48,530 bases of DNA from positions 1-48,530 of the forward strand of contig JACOXD010000009.1 of NCBI GenBank assembly GCA_016176465.1. Reading direction: 5' to 3'. This DNA comes from Candidatus Daviesbacteria bacterium (GTDB taxonomy: Bacteria; Patescibacteriota; Microgenomatia; Daviesbacterales; UBA10151). This document shows, in pieces, positions 1-6,878 of this stretch. A model generated the notes under the pieces. The model saw nothing but the letters and a program-made list of their open reading frames with translations, searched no databases and had not been told where the DNA came from. Position 1 is the first letter of the stretch, and the number at the start of each line of letters is the position of its first letter. The position numbers were made by a program, and so were the translations under genes.

Positions 1-2
1 GA

Positions 3-890
3 GAACTTAAAAAAATACTGCCTAAATTTTTGGATGTTGTAGATAATTCTCATGGAATAGGATACCAGGATTTTTTGAGAAAAACAGAAAGGAGTTTGGA
101 GTTAAGAGTTAGGAGTTTGGAGTTGAACAAAATTAGGCCTGAGAAGGTAGAAAGAGTTGAGCTGATAGTACTTCCTAAGGATCCAGAGATAACTATTGCT
201 GCAGCTTTGCTTTATCCATATTCCATACTGCCTTTAGGGCAAATTTTAAAATTAGTTTCCAAAATGAGCAAAAGCAAGGTCGGGGAAATTATTCATGATT
301 CCCTCAAATTTAGAACTAATAGGAGGCATAAACCCCCAAGGGCTTTTGAGTTGCCTGGGTATGATTTAGTGTTTGATATTTTGGGAAATTTTGGAATTTA
401 TAGGGATCTTCACAGGCAAAGAATATTAACCCAGCAAAGACAAAACTATACAACTATCCATGGTTTTGATATGCCTTTGGAGTTTAAGGAAAATAATTTA
501 GATAAGGAATTTGAAAGCTTAATGGGAAGGGTAAATAAAGCATATAAAAAAATCTTTGGTAAATTTCCAAAGGAAGCTCAATATGTAACTACAATGGCCA
601 ACTATACACGTTGGTATATGGGGATGAATTTAAGAGAAGCTTTTTGGTTAACAGAGTTAAGAAGTGTCCCTCAAGGCCATTTTTCTTATAGAACTATAGC
701 TCAAGATATGTTTTTAAAAGCCTCCAAAAGGTATCCTTTCTTAAAAAACCTAAAAGCTAACTTTGTAGATATGTCTGACAGATCTAAAAACTTAGAGAGA
801 ATGGAAGCAATGCAGCGAATCCAAGTAAAACTTTCTCAAATGAGCAAAGCTCCTTTCGATAGCTCTCAAGTAGAAGATAAGTACTCATAA
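3..890 (+). CDS. ThyX-like protein, 5' end outside window
   Basis: The reading frame is open from base 3 of the window, so the true start lies upstream; the TTG at 30 is only the first possible start inside the window. The segment around bases 405-450 reads DLHRQRILTQQRQNYT, which resembles the RHRxxxS-type FAD/dUMP-binding motif of the flavin-dependent thymidylate synthase ThyX. Patescibacteria often carry long ThyX-like proteins with one canonical and one degenerate domain, and this looks like the C-terminal domain. The classical RHR is changed to RQR, so catalysis is not assured. Family assignment is moderately sure; function as a synthase is not. Confidence 0.6.
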   Translation, partial: ELKKILPKFLDVVDNSHGIGYQDFLRKTERSLELRVRSLELNKIRPEKVERVELIVLPKDPEITIAAALLYPYSILPLGQILKLVSKMSKSKVGEIIHDSLKFRTNRRHKPPRAFELPGYDLVFDILGNFGIYRDLHRQRILTQQRQNYTTIHGFDMPLEFKENNLDKEFESLMGRVNKAYKKIFGKFPKEAQYVTTMANYTRWYMGMNLREAFWLTELRSVPQGHFSYRTIAQDMFLKASKRYPFLKNLKANFVDMSDRSKNLERMEAMQRIQVKLSQMSKAPFDSSQVEDKYS

Positions 891-960
891 ATCTTTATTG
901 AATTTTCTATAGATAGAAGTGTGCGAAAGATAAAAGATGTGAGAATATAAATGGAAGAGG

Positions 961-992
961 TGACAAATAAGAGCTATAGCAATATATTGTCA
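961..992. promoter_or_regulatory. 32-bp palindrome before PaaX/Cas2-fold gene
   Basis: Outer arms TGACAA and TTGTCA enclose an 8-bp self-complementary core GCTATAGC with 6-bp spacers on each side (6+6+8+6+6). It lies about 45 bp before the regulator gene at 1036. A related palindrome with the same core lies after that gene. Likely an operator of the PaaX-like protein; the binding claim is inference. Confidence 0.6.
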
Positions 993-1035
993 CCCTATGA
1001 AATTAGTGTTATTTTAAAGGTATGAATTTAAAGTT

Positions 1036-1590
1036 ATGAGCAAACTACTGAATCCAACCGCTAAGGAAACCCTTAAATTGATAGGTCTTGGAAGTTTGGT
1101 CATTGCTTCCTTTGCAGCTCCTGGTTTACCACTTGCCTTTAACTTTGTTTCTAAAGAATGGAAAAAGTATAAGCGAAAGGAATTGGGTAGAATAATAAAA
1201 CGTTTTACTGAACAAGAAGTAGTTAGCTTTAGAGAAGAGAACGGAAAACAAGTTATTGGGTTAACTGAAAAAGGTAGGAGTAGACTATTATCTTATGATT
1301 TTGAGAATCTCCAACTTAAATCTAAAAGAAGAGATGGATTATTTAGAGTGCTGGTTTTTGATATTCCTGAAAATAAGAAAAAGAACAGAGAATTATTTAG
1401 GCAAAAGCTAAAAGAATTAGGTTTTATCAGGATGCAAGATAGTGTGTTTGTATCTGCTTTTCCTTGTAAAGATGAAATAGATTTTATTTGTAACTATCTT
1501 GGAATCTCTCGACACGTCACATTATTTTCCATTAGAAAAATTGAAAGAGGAGAAGAATTAATTTTTAAAAAATCTCATATGAAAGCATAA
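1036..1590 (+). CDS. PaaX-type regulator with Cas2-like C-terminal domain
   Basis: 184 residues. The N-terminal part has a hydrophobic helix (about residues 13-35) and then a winged-helix-like region ending in LTEKGRSRLL. The C-terminal half, from about residue 100, has the Cas2/PaaX ferredoxin-like signature: FRVLVFDIPE, then LKELGFIRMQDSVFVSAFPC. Such proteins are often auto-annotated as Cas2, but there is no cas1, effector or repeat array here, so a transcription factor of the PaaX type is more likely. It is bracketed by palindromes at 961-992 and 1628-1663 that share the core GCTATAGC. A paralogue with the same arrangement lies at 19982-20563. Start is ATG with a weak AAAGG upstream. Confidence 0.75.
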   Translation: MSKLLNPTAKETLKLIGLGSLVIASFAAPGLPLAFNFVSKEWKKYKRKELGRIIKRFTEQEVVSFREENGKQVIGLTEKGRSRLLSYDFENLQLKSKRRDGLFRVLVFDIPENKKKNRELFRQKLKELGFIRMQDSVFVSAFPCKDEIDFICNYLGISRHVTLFSIRKIERGEELIFKKSHMKA

Positions 1591-1627
1591 CTTGTTGGTG
1601 GATAATTTGATTATTTAATTTTTAAAG

Positions 1628-1663
1628 TGATACAAAGATAAGCTATAGCATTTTTGTGTATCA
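1628..1663. promoter_or_regulatory. 36-bp palindrome after PaaX/Cas2-fold gene
   Basis: Outer arms TGATACA and TGTATCA surround the core GCTATAGC, which is shared with the palindrome at 961-992. It lies between the regulator and the urea-transporter-like gene. Its right arm ends 17 bp before the TATAAT at 1681-1686, so it covers the -35 region of the downstream promoter. This fits an operator that lets the regulator control the next gene. Confidence 0.6.
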
Positions 1664-1680
1664 TATAGAAATTAGGATGA

Positions 1681-1723
1681 TATAATAAAAATGCCAAAAG
1701 AAAATATGGGCTTTAAAAACTGA
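1681..1723 (+). promoter_or_regulatory. TATAAT box and 10-residue leader ORF
   Basis: A perfect TATAAT at 1681-1686 is followed four bases later by an ATG at 1691 opening a ten-codon ORF, MPKENMGFKN. Its stop TGA (1721-1723) overlaps the ATG of the next gene as TGATG, the usual arrangement for translational coupling. Whether the peptide is made is not known from sequence. Confidence 0.4.
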
Positions 1724-2130
1724 TGAACTATATTCAAATAATCCTCAATGGTTTTAGCCAAGTTATGTTTCAAAAAAATGCAATGCTTGGAATTTTGATG
1801 ATTTTAGGATTACTAATTGCATCTCCCCAAACCTTCGTCTTAGCTTTACTTGGAAATATTATCACTACATTTACCGGATCTTTATTGGGGGTAGAAAGAA
1901 ATGCTTTGGATGCTGGGTTTGCAGGATATAATGGGGTTTTAATTGGAGCTGGAATATCTTTTTATATTAAAGATTTTAGTATGGCATTTCTACTTACTAT
2001 TTTAGGCTCAATTATCGTCTCTATTTTATTTTATCTACTTTTTAAAAATAATATACCACCTCTTGCAGCCCCCTTTGTTTTAATTACCTGGGGAATTTTA
2101 ATAGCCTTGAAATTTATTAAATTAAATTAA
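1723..2130 (+). CDS. Half-size urea-transporter-like membrane protein
   Basis: 135 residues, highly hydrophobic with about five membrane segments. QVMFQKNAMLGILMILGL near the N-terminus, then LLGVERNALDAGFAGYNGVLIG and APFVLITWGILIAL near the C-terminus match one repeat of the urea transporter (UT/SLC14) fold. Classical bacterial UT proteins have two inverted repeats and about 300 residues, so this covers one repeat only. It would have to dimerise to form a full channel. Substrate is not provable; no urease gene is in the window. It overlaps the leader ORF stop by TGATG. Confidence 0.65.
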   Translation: MNYIQIILNGFSQVMFQKNAMLGILMILGLLIASPQTFVLALLGNIITTFTGSLLGVERNALDAGFAGYNGVLIGAGISFYIKDFSMAFLLTILGSIIVSILFYLLFKNNIPPLAAPFVLITWGILIALKFIKLN

Positions 2131-2132
2131 TT

Positions 2133-2633
2133 ATGTCAGCAATTGAGGGTCAACCAAAATTAATGAAAGATGTCCAAAGAATAGATGGACCTCGGGAACA
2201 AGTTATACAAACTGATGAAGATTTAGACAGAATAGTAGAGGAGCCTTTAAGACCAATAATTAGGGCGCTGTTAGATAAAGGAATAGATGGAGTTATAGAA
2301 ACAAGTGCTAATCCAGAGAGAGCTGATGCTGCCTGGATTTATCTAGACCCAGATAAATTATCACCAGAAAATGATGAAGTCCTAACAGATATACAATATG
2401 ACCCTGACTATGGATTACATGAAGATCAAACAGGAGTGTTGGTTGAACATAAGGAGATGAAAGGACATGATAGTTATTATGGAAGGTTTGTATGGAGCAT
2501 ATACACAGACTTCTTACCTACTGAGCCAGTTGGTGCAGTTACATCCAGAATTGCTAAAGTAACAAACCAACTAAAACCTCAAGGTTCTTCCTTACTTAGC
2601 GCGCCAGCGGCGCCCCACCCCGAACAAACATAG
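2133..2633 (+). CDS. Orphan protein, acidic, unknown function
   Basis: 166 residues, not recognised. It is soluble and acidic, with a central segment rich in D, E and Y (about residues 80-125), no membrane segment and no catalytic motif that I can name. It starts 2 bp after the stop of the urea-transporter-like gene, so it may share its transcript. Its last 38 bases overlap the 3' end of the convergent gene at 2596-3837. The proline- and alanine-rich C-terminus falls in that overlap. Confidence 0.6.
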   Translation: MSAIEGQPKLMKDVQRIDGPREQVIQTDEDLDRIVEEPLRPIIRALLDKGIDGVIETSANPERADAAWIYLDPDKLSPENDEVLTDIQYDPDYGLHEDQTGVLVEHKEMKGHDSYYGRFVWSIYTDFLPTEPVGAVTSRIAKVTNQLKPQGSSLLSAPAAPHPEQT

Positions 2634-3837
2634 TTAATCTTAGATCAGCCATAAGCTTATTTAATAAACCCCTGTATAATTCTTGATCATAGGGAGTAGA
2701 GTACCACCCACTATCAAACTTTCTTACGACTGCAGTTTTTCCAAGTAGCCTCTCTATCCCTTCTCTTTCTACAGGATCATCAGGAAGTTTGGTTGTTATA
2801 ATATTTATTAGAGCAAAAATAGGATATTCCTTTTGCCAACCTGATGAGAGTTGAGCAATATTGTGATATTTTCGCGTAGAATAAGGATCATCCAGCGAAT
2901 GCACTAATACTGAGATGGCATCATCATCAACAGTAACAATGGCTGGAGAATAATTTTCTGAAGGACTAAGTCCGATAATTTCGGGAATATAATGATAAAG
3001 CCTGTACCAATTTGTAGATGGAACAATTTTTAAAACATCTGAATCTGATGGGACCTGCATTTTCTCAAAGATATCCGCTATGGAAGTTGGATGAACTCCC
3101 ACTGGGAAAAATCCGGCAAATCTAGAGGCTTGTGCTGGAATTTCAAATCTATCAGGAGTAGTTATTATCACATTTAGCCTTGCAGTTCTTTCAACATCAA
3201 ACCCTTGCTGTCCTTCAGGAAATGCATTTCTAACTTTATCTGCTACTTCTTTTTTCTTGGCTTTAGCTTTTTGAGAAGTTCTTTTAACAAAAGATTCTAC
3301 GGTCTCACTGGGATCAATAGGTGCCTCATTCAACCAAAGTTGAAGTTGTCCCAGATATATATTCCAAGGAGCAATCTCTTCTTGTTCTCCTTCCTGAGTT
3401 TCTTCTGCTTCTTCAACTACCTCCACAACTGATGGAGGCATATTAAATTCATTAGGACCAACCACTACAGGTGTGTAAGTTCCCATCCTTGAAAACCTTA
3501 CTTCTGAAGTAGATAAAGTAAATTTGGGTTTACCTTCCTCATCAAGCTCCACAATAGAGGCAAATAATCCATACTTATCTGGAGTTTTGCCTTCACCCCT
3601 ATCTTCTCTTTTACTGATACATATTAAACGTCTTGTGTCTGGGTCTAGTATGTAGATTGGATGCTCAGGCATTAAAGTTTCAGGGGGAGTTTCTAATCTT
3701 TCTCTGGTAATTCTTTCAATTGCAGCCCCTGCCACTAATTTTAGTGAGGTTCTGATTGGGGACTGTGCAGCCACAACAAGAGGACCAGGAGTAAACCCTG
3801 GTCTTCTTTGTAAAGCGTTTTCATCATCTCGATTCAT
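2596..3837 (-). CDS. Orphan protein of 413 residues, unknown function
   Basis: Not recognised. The N-terminal third reads like a beta-rich domain, followed by a glutamate-rich stretch at about residues 132-150 and a lysine-rich stretch at about 185-200. The C-terminal half (about 215-400) looks like a second globular domain. No signal peptide or membrane helix is visible. It is the only minus-strand gene in this region and overlaps the convergent upstream gene by 38 bp at the 3' ends. The ATG at 3837 is the first start in a frame open across the whole length, so I judge it real. Confidence 0.6.
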   Translation of the reverse strand: MNRDDENALQRRPGFTPGPLVVAAQSPIRTSLKLVAGAAIERITRERLETPPETLMPEHPIYILDPDTRRLICISKREDRGEGKTPDKYGLFASIVELDEEGKPKFTLSTSEVRFSRMGTYTPVVVGPNEFNMPPSVVEVVEEAEETQEGEQEEIAPWNIYLGQLQLWLNEAPIDPSETVESFVKRTSQKAKAKKKEVADKVRNAFPEGQQGFDVERTARLNVIITTPDRFEIPAQASRFAGFFPVGVHPTSIADIFEKMQVPSDSDVLKIVPSTNWYRLYHYIPEIIGLSPSENYSPAIVTVDDDAISVLVHSLDDPYSTRKYHNIAQLSSGWQKEYPIFALINIITTKLPDDPVEREGIERLLGKTAVVRKFDSGWYSTPYDQELYRGLLNKLMADLRLTMFVRGGAPLAR

Positions 3838-3921
3838 AGAGAACGATCATACCTCAACTATAGGATTAAATCAATAGTTTCTGAATTGATTAATAATTAT
3901 TCTTAAGCTAATCTGTTAAAA

Positions 3922-3999
3922 ATGGATATCCAAATTAGAGAGTATAAAAACTTGGATAAAAAGATTTTACTTAAATTAATTGATGGAAAAACTAAATAG
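3922..3999 (+). CDS. Short ORF before the HNH gene, possible remnant
   Basis: A 25-codon ORF starting MDIQIREYKNLDKKILLKL and ending 2 bp before the HNH gene. The sequence resembles the beginning of a GNAT acetyltransferase, but the rest of such a domain is missing. It may be a leader peptide or a truncated remnant. Low confidence. Confidence 0.25.
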   Translation: MDIQIREYKNLDKKILLKLIDGKTK

Positions 4000-4001
4000 A
4001 G

Positions 4002-4379
4002 ATGGCTATTGAATATTATCTAGGCTTGCCAGAAGGCGAGATATTAGTATTACTTAAGGATGGCAAGCCAGTTTATAGAAGTAGAAAACTTAGGTTATTT
4101 GAAAACTCATGGGGGTGTGAATATCCAGAAGGATGTGGTGTTGTAGATATAAAGAGTTTAACTATTGACCATTTTACTCCAAAAAGTATAGCCAAGTTTT
4201 TGGGATGGAATCGCAAGAAAATAGGAGCAGATGAGAATTGCCAACTACTTTGTGAGGCGCATCATAGGCAAAAAGATGTGGATAGTGCGTGGAGAAAACA
4301 AATAGTAACAGAAAATGGTGGAGCTATTCCAATGGAGGTATTTTTAAACTCCAAGCTTGCTAAAGTTGAGGCAGCCTGA
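4002..4379 (+). CDS. HNH-type nuclease-like protein
   Basis: 125 residues. Cys39 and Cys45 (CEYPEGC), then LTIDHFTPKS (Asp56-His57), Asn79-Cys80 and CEAHHRQKD (Cys84, His87-His88) reproduce the HNH beta-beta-alpha metal site: DH in the first strand, N in the loop, HH in the helix. There is room for no other large domain, so it is a minimal HNH protein. No methylase, recombinase or phage gene is next to it to suggest a role. Nuclease activity is family knowledge; the target is unknown. Confidence 0.7.
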   Translation: MAIEYYLGLPEGEILVLLKDGKPVYRSRKLRLFENSWGCEYPEGCGVVDIKSLTIDHFTPKSIAKFLGWNRKKIGADENCQLLCEAHHRQKDVDSAWRKQIVTENGGAIPMEVFLNSKLAKVEAA

Positions 4380-4412
4380 TAAAATAGGCACATCAAACAT
4401 CTATTAGCTTAG

Positions 4413-4485
4413 TTTTCCTAATGCTTACTTGCTAATAAGCGAAAGCTTGATTCGCTAAAAGCGAATTAGAGGTGGATAAGGAAAA
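4413..4485 (+). ncRNA. Structured leader candidate upstream of rpsB
   Basis: A 7-bp closing stem TTTTCCT (4413-4419) with AGGAAAA (4479-4485) encloses AAGC-GAAA-GCTT (4437-4448, a GNRA tetraloop hairpin) and ATTCGC-taaaa-GCGAAT (4450-4466). The layout is a multi-branch RNA about 115 bases before rpsB. It is not a tRNA because no T-loop sequence is present. An autoregulatory ribosomal protein leader is one possibility; no known family was recognised. Confidence 0.35.
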
Positions 4486-4505
4486 TAGTTGCATTCTTTT
4501 GAAAA

Positions 4506-4590
4506 TGTCATCCTGAGGCTCGGGCCCCTTTAGGGAAGAAGGATCTTTAGATTAGGTCTTTAGATTCTTCACTTTCAGTTCAGAATGACA
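4506..4590. repeat. Dispersed repeat A, copy 1 (intergenic)
   Basis: Begins TGTCATCCTGAG and ends CAGAATGACA, imperfect inverted termini, with GGATCT and AGATTCTTC inside. It lies directly before rpsB. Four other copies occur at 13033, 15563, 25627 and 27501. Confidence 0.85.
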
Positions 4591-4600
4591 AGTTGCACTT

Positions 4601-5482
4601 ATGGCATTAAACGTACCTAGTATGCAAGATTTATTAACTGCAGGTGTTCATTTTGGACACCAAGTTCGCCGTGGACATCCCAGGATGTCTCAATTTGTTT
4701 ATGGAGCTAGGGATGGAGTCCAAATTATTGATTTGGCAAAAACTGAAAGCAAATTAAAAGAGGCTGCTGAGTTTGTTTATAATTTAGGAAAATCTGGTGG
4801 AGTATTACTTGTAGTTGGTACAAAAAAACAATCCAGAGAAATAGTAGAACAATTATCCAAAGAAGCGGATACTCCTTTTATGAATGATCATTGGGTAGGA
4901 GGCTTGCTAACTAATTTTGATGAGATTAAAAAAAATCTAAAGAGATTAAATGATTTAAAGGAGGAACAAGCAACAGGGTCACTTTCCAGGTATACCAAAA
5001 GAGAGCAACTCTTAATTGCCAGAAAATTGCAAAAATATGAGCGTGATTTTGGAGGAGTTGCTAACTTAGTCAAACTTCCAGATGCTTTATTTGTAATAGA
5101 TACTGTTTCAGATAATATTGCTGTTAAGGAGGCATCTGTCTTGGGGATTAAAGTTGTGGGTTTTGCTGATTCTAATTCTAATCCTGATTTGCTAGATTAC
5201 CCTATCCCTGCTAATGATGATGGAATTAAATCAATTAAAATAATTTCTGAAACTATTATTAAATCCTATGGGGAAGGCAAAAAGGTAGGAGGAGTAACTG
5301 TTGCTAAAGTAGAGGAAGCTAAATCTGAGAATGAGGCAACAAAAAAGGAGAAAAGTCCTTCGACTCAAAACGCTCAGGATAAAGAAGAAGCAAAATTAGA
5401 TGAGGCGGTAGCTGAGGAGGCAGCAGCAATAGAGGAAGTGGTGGAGAAAAAAGCAGTAGAGGAATCTGAGAGGAAAGTTTAA
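4601..5482 (+). CDS. rpsB: 30S ribosomal protein S2
   Basis: 293 residues. The S2 signatures are clear: LLTAGVHFGHQVRRGHP near the N-terminus, a GTKKQ segment, HWVGGLLTNF, and PDALFVIDT followed by the conserved ending region PANDDGIKSI. After about residue 225 a charged, alanine- and glutamate-rich tail of some 65 residues extends beyond the usual 225-260-residue core. In this tail KSPSTQNAQDKEE is encoded by bases 5355-5380, which look like a degenerate copy of repeat family B. It heads the rpsB-tsf-frr cluster. Confidence 0.97.
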   Translation: MALNVPSMQDLLTAGVHFGHQVRRGHPRMSQFVYGARDGVQIIDLAKTESKLKEAAEFVYNLGKSGGVLLVVGTKKQSREIVEQLSKEADTPFMNDHWVGGLLTNFDEIKKNLKRLNDLKEEQATGSLSRYTKREQLLIARKLQKYERDFGGVANLVKLPDALFVIDTVSDNIAVKEASVLGIKVVGFADSNSNPDLLDYPIPANDDGIKSIKIISETIIKSYGEGKKVGGVTVAKVEEAKSENEATKKEKSPSTQNAQDKEEAKLDEAVAEEAAAIEEVVEKKAVEESERKV

Positions 5483-5486
5483 GGTA

Positions 5487-5540
5487 AGTTCTCGGCTACG
5501 CTCGAACAAAAAATTATCTTCGACCGAAGTGGAGAAGTAC
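5487..5540. repeat. Family B-like repeat between rpsB and tsf
   Basis: The spacer contains TTCTC (5489) and GAGAA (5532) as inverted ends around CTTCGACCGAAGTGG. It resembles other CTTCGAC-type repeats in the window and forms most of the rpsB-tsf spacer. Confidence 0.45.
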
Positions 5541-5548
5541 AAAATATT

Positions 5549-6007
5549 ATGGCAATAAGTATTGGTGACATTAAAAAATTAAGAGGAGAAACAGGGGCAG
5601 GAATTGCCAACTGTCGGGCTGCACTAAATGATAGTAATGGGGATTTTAATAAAGCAAAAGAGATTTTGAAACAAAAAGGGCTAGATAAAGCAGCAGAAAA
5701 ATTTGATAGGGAAGTCAAAGCAGGAGTGGTGGAAACATATTCTCATGGAGGCAAAGTAGGAGTTATAGTTGAAGTTTTATGCGAGAGCGATTTTGTCGCT
5801 AAAACAGATGAATTTAAAAACTTGGCTCATGAATTAGCGCTCCAGGTAGCTTCTATGAAACCAGAAAGTGTTTCTGATTTATTAGCCCAAGAATATATCA
5901 GGGATAACTCTTTAACTGTAGATGGCCTAATTAAAGGAGTCGTTAGTAAACTGGGAGAAAATATTCAAGTTGGCAGATTTGAAAGAGTAGAATTAGGAGG
6001 AAAATAA
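5549..6007 (+). CDS. tsf: Elongation factor Ts, compact form
   Basis: 152 residues. The N-terminal UBA-like domain carries LRGETGAGIANCRAAL, and the core has GGKVGVIVEVLCESDFVAKTDEF, the conserved EF-Tu-contacting segment. Most EF-Ts proteins have 200-290 residues with two core subdomains. Here only about one core subdomain remains, as in other reduced genomes. It acts as the guanine-nucleotide exchange factor for EF-Tu. The stop codon shares a base with the ATG of the next gene. Confidence 0.95.
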   Translation: MAISIGDIKKLRGETGAGIANCRAALNDSNGDFNKAKEILKQKGLDKAAEKFDREVKAGVVETYSHGGKVGVIVEVLCESDFVAKTDEFKNLAHELALQVASMKPESVSDLLAQEYIRDNSLTVDGLIKGVVSKLGENIQVGRFERVELGGK

Positions 6008-6345
6008 TGCCAGGAAGAATAGAAAGCGCAGAACAATCATTAAGAAATGTTCCTCAAACAGATGGTGTGAGAAGAGTGGCAGAGGTTACAATTGATGGGA
6101 ACGCCCATTGTGTACACTATGAAAATACAGAGCTTGGAAGAGCGATTGTAGTTGATGGTGATGGAGTCTCATTTGCTGGTTGGGATAGAGATAATCCCAG
6201 AGTCTCATTGAATGATTTAAATCGTCAAATTGATCTGAGAGAAGTTATGGCCAGTCAGGAGAAGTTATTTCCTGATTTACTTTCACCTGATATCAGAGCT
6301 AAAGTTGAGGCACTAAAACATGGACCCGGTACTAAACGAAGCTAA
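6007..6345 (+). CDS. Orphan protein at the usual pyrH position
   Basis: 112 residues, unknown function. It overlaps the tsf stop by one base and overlaps frr by 26 bases, so the three genes are tightly coupled. Middle residues form an alternating pattern that suggests a small beta-sheet domain (VTIDGNAHCVHYE, RAIVVDGDGVSFAG), followed by helices. It has no uridylate-kinase motif, so it does not replace pyrH, which is commonly found here. Confidence 0.6.
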   Translation: MPGRIESAEQSLRNVPQTDGVRRVAEVTIDGNAHCVHYENTELGRAIVVDGDGVSFAGWDRDNPRVSLNDLNRQIDLREVMASQEKLFPDLLSPDIRAKVEALKHGPGTKRS

Positions 6346-6874
6346 TCAGCGAATTCAAAATGCTCTTAACCACTTAAAAAAAGAGCTCTCAACTATTAGG
6401 GCGGGAAGAGCTAATCCCACCTTAATTGAAGAGATCCCGGTTAATGCATACGGTGCCAAAATGAAGCTGTTGGAAGTAGGAACAATTACAACTCCCCAAC
6501 CCTCACTTTTAACAGTCCAGGTTTGGGATCCCTCTTTAGTTAAGGATGTAGAAAAAGCTATCTTAGAAGCAAACATTGGTTTGATGCCATCAGTTGATGG
6601 ACAAGTTGTTAGACTGCCTATTCCTCCTTTAACGCAGGAGCGCAGGGAAGAGTATGTTAAGCAAACCCATCAAAAAGGGGAAGTAACCAGAGTGGAGATG
6701 CGCCAAATCAGAGCAGATATAAGAGGAGCTTGGGAAAAAGCTAAAGATGCAGGAGATTTTGGTGAAGATGAACTATTTAGAAGAGAAAAACTGCTCCAAG
6801 AGTTAATAAACAAGATGAGTGTTTTAATAGATGAATTAGTTAAAGCCAAAGAAGAAGAACTTAAGCAAATTTAA
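6320..6874 (+). CDS. frr: Ribosome recycling factor
   Basis: 184 residues, the standard length. STIRAGRANPTLIEEI and VNAYGAKMKLLEVGTI are the classical N-terminal motifs; RLPIPPLTQERREEYVK and VEMRQIRADIR complete the L-shaped three-helix-bundle protein. With EF-G it splits post-termination ribosomes. Its ATG lies inside the end of the preceding orphan gene, and rseP starts 4 bp after its stop. Confidence 0.97.
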   Translation: MDPVLNEANQRIQNALNHLKKELSTIRAGRANPTLIEEIPVNAYGAKMKLLEVGTITTPQPSLLTVQVWDPSLVKDVEKAILEANIGLMPSVDGQVVRLPIPPLTQERREEYVKQTHQKGEVTRVEMRQIRADIRGAWEKAKDAGDFGEDELFRREKLLQELINKMSVLIDELVKAKEEELKQI

Positions 6875-6878
6875 AATC

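Noticed and set aside
961-1663. A CRISPR-like array suggested by a Cas2-like gene next to repeated palindromes
   Set aside because: Only two repeat-like units flank the gene, their spacing is one gene length, and there is no cas1 or spacer set. The domain plan fits a PaaX-type regulator better.
3205-3432. Plus-strand frame of 75 residues opposite the orphan gene at 2596
   Set aside because: Phe/Ser/Leu-rich shadow of the coding strand, with no start context or neighbours.
4413-4485. tRNA gene, because of a 73-base span with a 7-bp closing stem
   Set aside because: No T-loop GTTCRA sequence, no proper D or anticodon arm and no conserved T8.
4506-4590. Repeat A as a rho-independent terminator
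   Set aside because: Its ends are inverted but no T-run follows and copies occur inside essential genes, so termination would be harmful.
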